From Clostridiales bacterium (GTDB lineage Bacteria; Bacillota; Clostridia; Lachnospirales; Lachnospiraceae): a stretch of 32,106 nt of DNA. The first letter of the stretch is position 1. The number at the start of each line of letters is the position of its first letter. Under the pieces are notes generated by a model. The model was not told the origin of the DNA, did no database searches, and worked only from the letters and a program-made list of their open reading frames with translations. The stretch spans positions 1-32,106 of the forward strand of contig JAQXIP010000016.1 in NCBI GenBank assembly GCA_029007845.1, in the 5' to 3' direction. Positions 1-7,742 of the stretch are shown here, piece after piece. Both the position numbers and the translations under genes were made by a program.

Positions 1-13
1 CATAGCGGTACAT
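1..13 (-). CDS. 5' end of a divergent gene cut by the window edge
   Basis: On the minus strand an AAAGGAG ribosome binding site (21-27) sits 7 nt before an ATG at 13-11, followed in frame by three more codons (MYRY) before the window ends. It would be transcribed away from the SbcD-like gene. Only four codons are visible, so nothing can be said about its product. Confidence 0.4.
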
Positions 14-169
14 AAAGAATCTCCTTTCCCATTGGGTAGTCGTTCTATTTACCAATCACTGTGTGTTATCTATTATCATTGTATCATGGGAAACTTGGTG
101 TGGCAAGCCAAAGGGGGATGTGATATGATATTATTGTAACCATTTTCCTATGAGAAAAGAGATGATCTG

Positions 170-1258
170 ATGAATTCGTATATTAAGATTGCCCATTGTG
201 CAGATGTTCATCTGGCACCGTCATTTGCAGAAGAGGATGGGAGAGGAGGTCTTCGGTTGGATGAAAACACGAAGGCTTTTTTTCGGATGATGAATGTATG
301 CAGGAAGGAAAACGTAACGGTTTTATTGATTGCAGGAGATCTGTTTGATCAGGTTCCGGTGTCAAGGAAAGCGCTCCAATGGTTTCTTCGTGCACTGGAA
401 AAATATGAGGAGCTATCCATTGTGCTGATTCCGGGAAATCATGATCCGGATACACCGGATTCTCCTTATGCGAAGGAAGTCATATGGCCATCCAATGTTA
501 CACTCATCCATGGCTGGCAGAAAATCGAGATCCGGAATCTTCCGGTGACTATATGGGGATGTGGTTACCAGAAAGAAAGACTGGATTTTAAAGAGGTGGA
601 TGGAGAAGAAGACCGTATTCAGATTGGATTGTTTCACGGAACACTTGGGAAGCATTTTACAGAGGAGGATCTGGAAGAATGCGGGTTTGATTATGTGGCA
701 CTTGGACATATCCATAAACGAAGTGAGCCGCAATATGTGGGAAATACCTGCTATGCCTATTCCGGGTGTCTGTGCGGGAGAGGATTTGATGAGCAGGGAG
801 AGAAAGGGTTTTATATTGCCACCGTGGAAAAAGGACAGGCGAGTCTTACGTTTTATGGAAGCGGGGCACCAAAGTACCGGGAGCTATCCATGACGATAAA
901 GCCAGGCAGTTATGATTTTCAAGAGCTTGTGGAAAAGCTTCGGGAGTCTGTCTGTGAACCGGGACATTACCGGATTCATCTTGTGGGGGAGCGAACCGTG
1001 GAAGAAGAGCTTCCCTTAAAGGAACTGGAGAAGACACTTTCCCAAGAAGGAGAGGTTGTCTTATTCGATGAACGTTACATCCGTCTTGACCAGAGGGAAG
1101 AGAGGCTTTCCGGGGTAAAGAAGATCTATGCTGAAAAATGTCGTGAACTTCTGGATACGGTACCAGAGGAAGAAAAAGAAATCTATATGGATGCCATGAG
1201 GCTTGGGCTTCGGGCATTTTCAGAGGAGGTGGATTATCGTGTATATCAGCCTTCTTGA
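170..1258 (+). CDS. SbcD-like metallophosphoesterase (DNA repair exonuclease family)
   Basis: This 362-residue protein is a calcineurin-like metallophosphoesterase of the SbcD/Mre11 type. The phosphoesterase metal-binding motifs appear in order: ADVH near residue 11, AGDLFD near 55, PGNHD near 88, FHG near 155 and GHIH near 178. Known family members pair with an SbcC/Rad50-type ATPase to cut DNA ends and hairpins. The next gene overlaps it by 20 nt and encodes exactly such an ATPase, so a two-subunit complex is likely. It resembles the B. subtilis YhaO/YhaN arrangement more than classical SbcCD because the partner is short. The C-terminal third has no motif I recognise and is acidic. Its own ribosome binding site is weak. 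The substrate is inferred. Confidence 0.85.
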   Translation: MNSYIKIAHCADVHLAPSFAEEDGRGGLRLDENTKAFFRMMNVCRKENVTVLLIAGDLFDQVPVSRKALQWFLRALEKYEELSIVLIPGNHDPDTPDSPYAKEVIWPSNVTLIHGWQKIEIRNLPVTIWGCGYQKERLDFKEVDGEEDRIQIGLFHGTLGKHFTEEDLEECGFDYVALGHIHKRSEPQYVGNTCYAYSGCLCGRGFDEQGEKGFYIATVEKGQASLTFYGSGAPKYRELSMTIKPGSYDFQELVEKLRESVCEPGHYRIHLVGERTVEEELPLKELEKTLSQEGEVVLFDERYIRLDQREERLSGVKKIYAEKCRELLDTVPEEEKEIYMDAMRLGLRAFSEEVDYRVYQPS

Positions 1259-2693
1259 TATCGTTCATTTTGGCGGAATATCCGGCATGCGGCTGGAATT
1301 GAAGCCGGGACTTGAGGTGTTCTATGGACCAAATGAAAGTGGAAAGACGACGATCTATCATTTTATCCGGATGATGTTTTACAGTAAGACGGAAAGGGGC
1401 AAAGAGATCAGCAACAACCCGAGAAAACGGAATCAGCCATGGGATAAAAGTGCCATGGAGGGAAGCCTGGAGTTTTGGTGGCAGGAGAAACAGTACCGGC
1501 TGTATAAACGGTTTGGTCAGACCCCGGGACAGGATGAGACGCAGTTAATCTGTCTGACTACCCAGACAGAGGTGGAACTTCCGAAAGAACAGGATGTGGG
1601 AGAGTATTTGTTCGGACTTTCCCTGCCGGATTATGACCGGATTGTCTGTGCGAGCATCAATGGCATGTTTCGGACAAGCGGAAAAGAAGATTCGTATGCC
1701 GGTCATCTGTTGGAGCCTGATCGAAAAAACGAGCCGGATTATTCTGCCAGTGTGGCGCTTACCCGGTTAGAGCATGCGATGGAAGATCTGGTATCTAAGC
1801 GGGGCGATCAGGGAAAACTGGTAGAACAGAGGGAATGCTGCCGTATTCTCTGGCAGGAAAAAAAGGAATCAGAGGAATTCATGGAGAAGAAGCAGGAGCT
1901 TCTGGATGGACAGAAAATGGATCCGGCTGATGCCGGAAAGCTTAAGCTGGCAGGCTGGATGATTATGACTGCGTTCATTGCCACAGTACTTCTTGGAATC
2001 TTTCAGAATCCGTTCTTTTTCCTTGCGGCTCTGGTATTTGCTCTTCTATATGGGGCAGTCCGGTATTATGAAAGATGGCAGACCACATGCCAGAGAAAAC
2101 GAAAAGACGAGGCAGATCATGCCCTGGAAGAATTCTTGTCCCGTTATGGAAAACGCAATCCGGATACCGTAGCACGGGAATACCGGCTGGCAAAAGAGGA
2201 ACAGGATAAGATGGAGGCATATTATAAGAGTCTTGCCATTGCCAGAGAACTGTTATCTCAGGCGCTGGAAGAACAGAATGCTTCGTTCCTTCCACAGCTT
2301 AACCGGGAGGCAGGAGATATTCTGTCACGGCTTACAAATGGGGCATACCGGGATATTCTGATTGATGATACGTTTCAAGTGCAGGTACAGGCAAGAGGAA
2401 GATATCGGGAATCGGGCTTTTTTAGTGCCGGAACAAGACAGCAGATCTATCTGGCAATACGTCTTGCGGTTGCAGGAAGATTACAGAGACAGGGGGAATC
2501 TTATCCACTGATTCTGGATGAACTTTTTTCCGGGTATGATGACAGCCGTCTGGAAGACACGATGGATTTTTTAAGGGAATATGCCCAGGGCTCTAAGGAA
2601 CAGGTACTCTTATTTACCGCTAACAGGGTAGTTGCGGATCTGGCAGCAGATGTGGAACATCCGGTGATTTTACTGGACCCAGTCCGCAGTTGA
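1239..2693 (+). CDS. short YhaN/SbcC-like ATPase with a membrane hairpin
   Basis: A 484-residue P-loop ATPase. Walker A (GPNESGKTT) lies near residue 27; near the C-terminus are an ABC-type signature (SAGTRQQ) and a Walker B (LILDELFSG). Full-length YhaN or SbcC proteins are about twice as long, with an extended coiled coil. Here the middle is mostly replaced by two hydrophobic segments around residues 240-280 (IMTAFIATVLLGIF and FFFLAALVFALLYGAV), so the protein is probably membrane-anchored. I chose the GTG at 1239 because AGGAGG lies about 9 nt upstream; the longer open frame from 1203 has no such site. It overlaps the end of the SbcD-like gene by 20 nt, pointing to translational coupling and a complex. 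The role in DNA repair is inferred. Confidence 0.8.
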   Translation: MYISLLDIVHFGGISGMRLELKPGLEVFYGPNESGKTTIYHFIRMMFYSKTERGKEISNNPRKRNQPWDKSAMEGSLEFWWQEKQYRLYKRFGQTPGQDETQLICLTTQTEVELPKEQDVGEYLFGLSLPDYDRIVCASINGMFRTSGKEDSYAGHLLEPDRKNEPDYSASVALTRLEHAMEDLVSKRGDQGKLVEQRECCRILWQEKKESEEFMEKKQELLDGQKMDPADAGKLKLAGWMIMTAFIATVLLGIFQNPFFFLAALVFALLYGAVRYYERWQTTCQRKRKDEADHALEEFLSRYGKRNPDTVAREYRLAKEEQDKMEAYYKSLAIARELLSQALEEQNASFLPQLNREAGDILSRLTNGAYRDILIDDTFQVQVQARGRYRESGFFSAGTRQQIYLAIRLAVAGRLQRQGESYPLILDELFSGYDDSRLEDTMDFLREYAQGSKEQVLLFTANRVVADLAADVEHPVILLDPVRS

Positions 2694-2719
2694 CAAACAA
2701 GACAGGAGAGACGACCGAA

Positions 2720-4447
2720 ATGAAAAAATTATTAAAGTATCTGAAAGGATATGAAAAAGAAACCGTATTTGGACCATTATTTAAACTTCTGGAAGCTTCT
2801 TTTGAACTTCTCACTCCCCTTGTGATGGCACATATCATTGATGTGGGAATAAAACATGCAGATGTTCCTTATGTGCTTCGCATGTGTGTGGTTATGATTG
2901 GGCTTGGTCTGGTTGGATTTATTTGTTCGGTAACAGCCCAGTATTTTGCAGCAAAAGCGGCGGTTGGCTTTGCAACCTCCCTGCGCCATGATCTGTTCCG
3001 CCATATTCTGGGACTTTCTTACCAGGAGATTGATAAGCTGGGAACATCGACGATGACAACCCGGATGACTAGTGACTTAAATCAGGTGCAGAATGCGGTA
3101 AACATGTCCCTGCGGTTATTCTTACGCTCTCCGTTTATCGTATTTGGCGCCATGATTATGGCATTTACCATTGATGTAAAATGTGCGGTTCTTTTCGCAG
3201 TGGTGATCCCTCTTTTGGCAGTGGTAGTATTTTCAATTATTCTTTCCAGTATGCCGTTGTACCGGAATGTCCAGAAAAAACTGGATGAAGTGCTGCTTTT
3301 GACCAAGGAAAATCTGGAAGGCGCCAGGGTAGTGCGGGCATTCAACCGCCAGAAAAAGGAGAAACATCGTTTTACCGATACAAGCAGGGAGCTGATGAAC
3401 CGGCAGTTATTTGTGGGAAGAATATCGGCTCTTATGAATCCTCTTACTTATATCCTGATTAACTTTGCCCTGCTGGCATTAATCTGGCAGGGAGGTATTC
3501 AGGTGGATACCGGAAGAATTACCCAGGGTGAAGTGGTGGCATTGGTTAATTATATGTCCCAGATCTTAGTGGAACTGATCAAACTGGCGAATCTGATTGT
3601 CTCCTTAAGCAAAGCCATTGCCTGCGGCAACCGGATCAGCGATCTTCTGGAAGTGGAAAGCAGCATGGAGGAAGGAGAGAAAAAAGCGCCGGCCAAGTCT
3701 GATTATGCAGTGGAATTTCAGGATGTTACATTCCGTTATGATAAGGCTTCCGAAAGTTCCTTAAGTCACTTGTCCGTTCAGGCAAAAATGGGAGAAACCA
3801 TTGGAATCATTGGAGGTACCGGTTCGGGAAAAAGTACACTGGTGCAGCTGATTCCAAGGTTTTATGATGCCAGTGAAGGACAGGTGAAGGTACTGGGGCA
3901 GAAGGTACAGGATTACTCATATGAAGAACTTCGAAGTCTCATTGGTGTGGTTCCCCAGAGAGCGGTTTTATTTGCCGGAACGATCCGGGACAATATGAGA
4001 TGGGGAAAAGAAGATGCCACGGATCAGGAGATATGGGATGCTTTGGAGGCAGCCCAGGCAAAGGAATTCGTTATGGCTAAAAAGGATGGTCTGGATACAT
4101 GGCTTGAGCAGGGGGGAAGAAATCTGTCCGGAGGACAGAGACAGCGTCTTACCATTGCCCGGGCACTGGTGAGAAAACCAAAGATTCTTATTCTGGATGA
4201 CAGTGCTTCCGCATTGGATTATGCCACTGAGGCCTCGCTTCGGGAGGCACTAAAGCATCTTGGTTACCGTCTTTCCCTCTGGATCGTCAGCCAGAGAGCA
4301 TCAAGCATTCTTCACGCAGACCAGATTATTGTACTGGAAGACGGAGAAGTGGCCGGGATGGGTACCCACAGGGAATTGTTAGATCATTGTGAGGTTTACC
4401 GTGAGATCTATGAATCCCAGTTTCCGAAAGAAGGTGAGACAGCATGA
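2720..4447 (+). CDS. ABC exporter subunit with degenerate ATP site motifs
   Basis: A 575-residue half-transporter: six-helix exporter membrane domain (residues about 15-310) followed by a nucleotide-binding domain. Walker A is GGTGSGKST (near 365) and the signature is a canonical LSGGQ. The Walker B ends in DD (ILILDDSASALD) where the catalytic glutamate is expected, and the switch histidine is glutamine (VSQRAS). These are the usual marks of the degenerate partner in heterodimeric exporters such as BmrCD or TmrAB. The ATG at 2720 has GGAGAG about 9 nt upstream; a TTG at 2690 overlapping the previous stop is less likely. The next gene overlaps by 4 nt and is the catalytic partner. The substrate is unknown; drug or lipid export is the family norm. 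Confidence 0.92.
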   Translation: MKKLLKYLKGYEKETVFGPLFKLLEASFELLTPLVMAHIIDVGIKHADVPYVLRMCVVMIGLGLVGFICSVTAQYFAAKAAVGFATSLRHDLFRHILGLSYQEIDKLGTSTMTTRMTSDLNQVQNAVNMSLRLFLRSPFIVFGAMIMAFTIDVKCAVLFAVVIPLLAVVVFSIILSSMPLYRNVQKKLDEVLLLTKENLEGARVVRAFNRQKKEKHRFTDTSRELMNRQLFVGRISALMNPLTYILINFALLALIWQGGIQVDTGRITQGEVVALVNYMSQILVELIKLANLIVSLSKAIACGNRISDLLEVESSMEEGEKKAPAKSDYAVEFQDVTFRYDKASESSLSHLSVQAKMGETIGIIGGTGSGKSTLVQLIPRFYDASEGQVKVLGQKVQDYSYEELRSLIGVVPQRAVLFAGTIRDNMRWGKEDATDQEIWDALEAAQAKEFVMAKKDGLDTWLEQGGRNLSGGQRQRLTIARALVRKPKILILDDSASALDYATEASLREALKHLGYRLSLWIVSQRASSILHADQIIVLEDGEVAGMGTHRELLDHCEVYREIYESQFPKEGETA

Positions 4448-6198
4448 GTAATCGAAAAAATAAAAACCGGAATACATGGAAAACCCTGCTTCGGTATATC
4501 CGCCCTTATGGACTATTCGTTGTGTTATCTCTTGTGTTTGCAGCACTTGTGGTGGCACTGACTTTATATGCCCCGGTTCTTACCGGAGAGGCAGTGGATC
4601 AGATTATCGCACCAGGAAAGGTTTCCTTTGGAGAAATGAAACGGATATTAGGTGTATTTTGTGTTGTGATTCTGCTGACGGCATTGTTCCAGTGGTTTAT
4701 GAATATCTGCAATAACCGGATTACTTATCATGTGGTGAATGATATCCGCAGGGATGTATTTGAACGCCTGGAAAAACTGCCTCTTTCCTATATTGATTCC
4801 CATCAGTATGGGGATATCATGAGCCGTGTGGTGTCTGATGTAGACCAGCTCTCTGACGGGCTTTTGATGGGCTTTACCCAGTTATTTACCGGTGTCATTA
4901 CAATTGTGGGAACGCTGGGATTGTTATTTTCTGCCAACGTGGTAGTTGCACTTTTGGTGGTAGCAATCACCCCTCTGTCTTTATTTGTGGCACAGTTTAT
5001 TGCCAGACGGACTTATTCCATGTTTCTGAAACAGTCAGAGACAAGGGGAAGAATGACGACACTGATTGATGAAATGGTTGGAAATGAAAAAGTAGTGAAG
5101 GCATTTTCTTATGAAACGGAAGCGGTCAGACGTTTTGACCATCTTAATGAAGACCTGCAGAAATACAGCCTGGATGCCACGTTCTTTTCTTCCCTGACCA
5201 ACCCATCCACCAGATTTGTCAATGGCCTGGTTTATACTTGTGTAGGAATCTCTGGAGCGATTTATGTAATCAGGGGCGGGTTATCGGTAGGACAGCTCAC
5301 CTGCCTGTTAAGCTATGCAAACCAGTATACAAAACCGTTTAATGAGATATCCGGTGTGGTAACAGAGCTGCAGAATGCCCTTGCCTGTGCGGCCAGAGTG
5401 TTTGAATTACTGGAGGAGCCGCTGGAAGTACCGGATGAAGATGGAATTGATATGGGAGAAGTAAAAGGAGAGGTCGAATTGCAGGATGTCAGCTTTTCCT
5501 ATACCCCACAGCAGAAACTGATCGATCATTTTTCCTTGAAAGTAAAACCGGGACAGCGGGTTGCCATCGTAGGTCCTACCGGTTGTGGGAAAAGTACGGT
5601 AATCAATCTTCTTATGCGGTTTTATGATGTGAAATCCGGATGTATAAAGGTGGATGGTGTGGATATCCGGGATATGACAAGGGAGAGTCTGCGCCGGAAT
5701 TTTGGCATGGTATTGCAGGAAACCTGGCTAAAGAGCGGCACGATCCGGGAGAACATTATGTACGGAAAACCGGATGCCACAGAAGAGGAAGTGATCCAGG
5801 CGGCGAAAGCCTCCCATGCCCATAGTTTTATCCGGCGGATGCCACAGGGATATGACACGGTAATCGGGGAAGATGGTGGTAATTTGTCCCAGGGGCAGAA
5901 ACAGCTGTTGTGCATTACCCGGGTTATGCTGTCCCTTCCGCCTATGCTGATATTAGATGAAGCGACTTCTTCCATTGATACAAGAACGGAGATCAAGATA
6001 CAGAATGCATTCCGGACGATGATGGAGGGCAGGACAAGTTTTATCGTGGCGCACCGTCTCTCCACGATCCGGGAATCGGATGTGATTCTTGTGATGAAGG
6101 ATGGGGCGGTTATTGAACAGGGAAGCCATGAAGAACTGCTGAAGAAGAAAGGGTTTTATGAGCAGTTGTGGAACCAGGGGAATCGCGGGCTTTTTTGA
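4444..6198 (+). CDS. ABC exporter subunit, catalytic partner
   Basis: A 584-residue half-transporter with the same layout: exporter membrane domain (residues about 20-325), then a nucleotide-binding domain with Walker A GPTGCGKST (near 377), Walker B ending in the catalytic glutamate (MLILDEATSSID) and an intact switch histidine (VAHRLS). Its signature is LSQGQ rather than LSGGQ. With the upstream subunit this gives one fully consensus ATP site (this Walker A/B plus the partner's LSGGQ) and one degenerate site. It starts at the ATGA overlapping the previous stop, so the two are translationally coupled. No convincing terminator follows. The substrate cannot be read from sequence. Confidence 0.92.
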   Translation: MSNRKNKNRNTWKTLLRYIRPYGLFVVLSLVFAALVVALTLYAPVLTGEAVDQIIAPGKVSFGEMKRILGVFCVVILLTALFQWFMNICNNRITYHVVNDIRRDVFERLEKLPLSYIDSHQYGDIMSRVVSDVDQLSDGLLMGFTQLFTGVITIVGTLGLLFSANVVVALLVVAITPLSLFVAQFIARRTYSMFLKQSETRGRMTTLIDEMVGNEKVVKAFSYETEAVRRFDHLNEDLQKYSLDATFFSSLTNPSTRFVNGLVYTCVGISGAIYVIRGGLSVGQLTCLLSYANQYTKPFNEISGVVTELQNALACAARVFELLEEPLEVPDEDGIDMGEVKGEVELQDVSFSYTPQQKLIDHFSLKVKPGQRVAIVGPTGCGKSTVINLLMRFYDVKSGCIKVDGVDIRDMTRESLRRNFGMVLQETWLKSGTIRENIMYGKPDATEEEVIQAAKASHAHSFIRRMPQGYDTVIGEDGGNLSQGQKQLLCITRVMLSLPPMLILDEATSSIDTRTEIKIQNAFRTMMEGRTSFIVAHRLSTIRESDVILVMKDGAVIEQGSHEELLKKKGFYEQLWNQGNRGLF

Positions 6199-6240
6199 AA
6201 GAATTGTCTAAAATTTGGAATATCTCTTCAAGGAGAATAG

Positions 6241-6399
6241 GAGTCCTCTGCACAGAAGGACGAATTACCTAAACGTGTTGCCAATGTGATAAATGAAGGG
6301 TTTGTGAAAAGAGTATTGGTGACATTAAAAAAATCAGGTCGCCTTAATCTGAAAGCGAATGAAAATAATACGTATGGACTTGTAATATACCCGAAATAA
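6241..6399 (+). pseudogene. possible 3' remnant of a small gene
   Basis: A frame of 52 codons runs from just after a TAG to a TAA at 6397 with no ATG. It reads like the C-terminal end of a real protein (it ends RLNLKANENNTYGLVIYPK) and follows the exporter operon within a stretch that also holds toxin-antitoxin debris. A GTG at 6286 could start a 37-residue peptide, but no ribosome binding site supports it. I do not recognise the family. The stretch from 6400 to 6645 shows nothing I can call. Confidence 0.25.
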
Positions 6400-6645
6400 A
6401 TGAAAACACCACCTACATCGCATCTGCGGGTTCAGTGGTTCAGCAGTATTATATATGATAGTTTATAGGAAGTCAACAGAATCTTGTGGACTATACTGAT
6501 GATGCTACAAAGGAGCTTCCTGTCAAACTCCCGTGCAAGGTTCCCGATCTCTTTGCAAACTAGAGACAATATTCTCCTTTGTTTTGCAAACTTCCTGCTG
6601 TCGTTACGGCTGAATTGTTACCTGCTGTCGGACTTCTGTAGCTAG

Positions 6646-6849
6646 CATCCGTTTACATTTCAACTTGAATTGGATAAAATGATGTTTTTGCAGAAGCAAA
6701 ATGGTGAAATTGTAGTCAGAAATGCTTCCGCCCAGGCAATCCACAAAGCACAGGTTGCCTTTTCCGGTGTCGCTGAGGAAATGGGTGTCTATAAAGAAGA
6801 TGATATTCAGGCACTTGTGGACGAAGTACGGTACGGAAAGGAAAGATAG
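6646..6849 (+). pseudogene. C-terminal remnant of an AbrB/MazE-type antitoxin
   Basis: An open frame without a proper start, following a TAG at 6643, encodes about 67 residues. They include QNGEIVVRNASAQAIHKAQ and end EEMGVYKEDDIQALVDEVR. This matches the C-terminal half of AbrB/SpoVT-fold antitoxins, whose tail binds a PIN-domain toxin; the N-terminal swapped-hairpin DNA-binding part is missing. Two nt after its stop begins a PIN-like start. A start at the ATGs at 6679 or 6682 would give a 55-57 residue peptide without DNA-binding domain. Assignment rests on family-pattern recognition. Confidence 0.6.
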
Positions 6850-6851
6850 TT

Positions 6852-6875
6852 ATGCGGATTCTGATTGATACATAA
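6852..6875 (+). pseudogene. truncated start of a PIN-domain toxin
   Basis: An ATG two nt after the antitoxin stop encodes MRILIDT and then TAA. PIN nucleases typically begin with a hydrophobic strand then DTN (the first catalytic Asp), so the frame breaks just after the Asp-Thr. This looks like the surviving 5' edge of a deleted toxin gene. No further PIN motif is visible downstream. Confidence 0.5.
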
Positions 6876-7059
6876 AGTCTCGACATGAGCTGAATATAGA
6901 AAAATGAGAATAAGATGAGAATATGATTTCCAAAACGAATCAGGTGTTTTTACTGCGATTATTCCTGTACGAATGATTGGTATTACAAGTTGGTTGATGT
7001 ACACCGGTATCGTAAAAATATCCGGCATCGTAAAAATATTTAGATTAGGAGAGATGAAA

Positions 7060-7473
7060 ATGAAGAAAAGATTTTTAGCACTTTTTATGGTACTTGTTGC
7101 TGTGTTATCCATTGTTGGAATAAAACAAGATACCTCTTGTGTGGCTGAGGCTGCCAGCAAAACATATTGGATAGATGTTGTGGGAAAAGAGTATTCGGAA
7201 ACTCCGGTTAAGATAACGATTAAGGGAAAAAAGATGTCGATAAAAGGAGATATCTATAAATCATCGACAGAGGATTTTTCAAAGGAAAAATATTTAACGA
7301 GTATAAAGAATTTGAAAATTTCCTCTAAATGCAAAGCTTATATAACAGCCGCAGGAACTGATGAAAAGTATTCGATGAAGTCTGCGAAAGCAGCATTAAA
7401 AAGTGGTGATTTTGTTGGAGTGAAGATGAAAATAAAAAATAACATCGTCTACAAAATATATTTCCATGTATAA
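7060..7473 (+). CDS. small secreted protein of unknown function
   Basis: This 137-residue protein starts with a signal peptide: basic MKKR, a hydrophobic stretch (LALFMVLVAVLSIVG), then a likely cleavage region around AEAAS near residue 30. The mature part is short, lysine-rich and probably beta-stranded (repeated VKITIKGKKMSIKG-like strands). I do not recognise the family. AGGAG at 7047-7051 fits the ATG at 7060; a longer open frame from 6973 lacks a good site and would hide the signal peptide. It stands alone. Just upstream, the phrase ATCGTAAAAATAT occurs twice in tandem (about 7007-7040). Confidence 0.65.
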   Translation: MKKRFLALFMVLVAVLSIVGIKQDTSCVAEAASKTYWIDVVGKEYSETPVKITIKGKKMSIKGDIYKSSTEDFSKEKYLTSIKNLKISSKCKAYITAAGTDEKYSMKSAKAALKSGDFVGVKMKIKNNIVYKIYFHV

Positions 7474-7486
7474 AAAAGGATAAGTC

Positions 7487-7505
7487 ACTCAAACTTCGCA
7501 CATGC
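7487..7505. repeat. solo terminal repeat of the 24080-24304 element family
   Basis: A 19-bp stretch (ACTCAAACTTCGCACATGC) is identical to the end of the inverted-repeat element at 24080-24304, read from its right end inward. I find no matching second end nearby, so this looks like an element scar or a truncated copy. Confidence 0.5.
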
Positions 7506-7637
7506 GAATCAGCTGGAATGCCTGGCGAATAGCGGATGGGATGGATTATGGAAATTATGTTTTCGTCATATTCTTATTTTTCTGTATTCAGCATATTTAG
7601 TATACCGTAAACAAATTTTTATCTTTGGCTTTTGTTA

Positions 7638-7668
7638 CTGGCAACACAGGTATGTTCTGTGTTGCCAG
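7638..7668 (-). terminator. perfect 12-bp hairpin downstream of the GGDEF gene
   Basis: CTGGCAACACAG and its exact reverse complement (7638-7649 and 7657-7668) flank a 7-nt loop. It lies about 75 bp past the stop of the minus-strand GGDEF gene and about 165 bp past the plus-strand secreted gene. No good T-run follows on either strand, so it may be a weak terminator, an RNA-stability hairpin or a protein-binding palindrome. Confidence 0.5.
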
Positions 7669-7742
7669 CCATTTCTCCGAAACTCTTTTCCCAGCCATGT
7701 GCCCAAAAACTGTCTCTTTCGAACACTCTGCGAACCGCTGCA

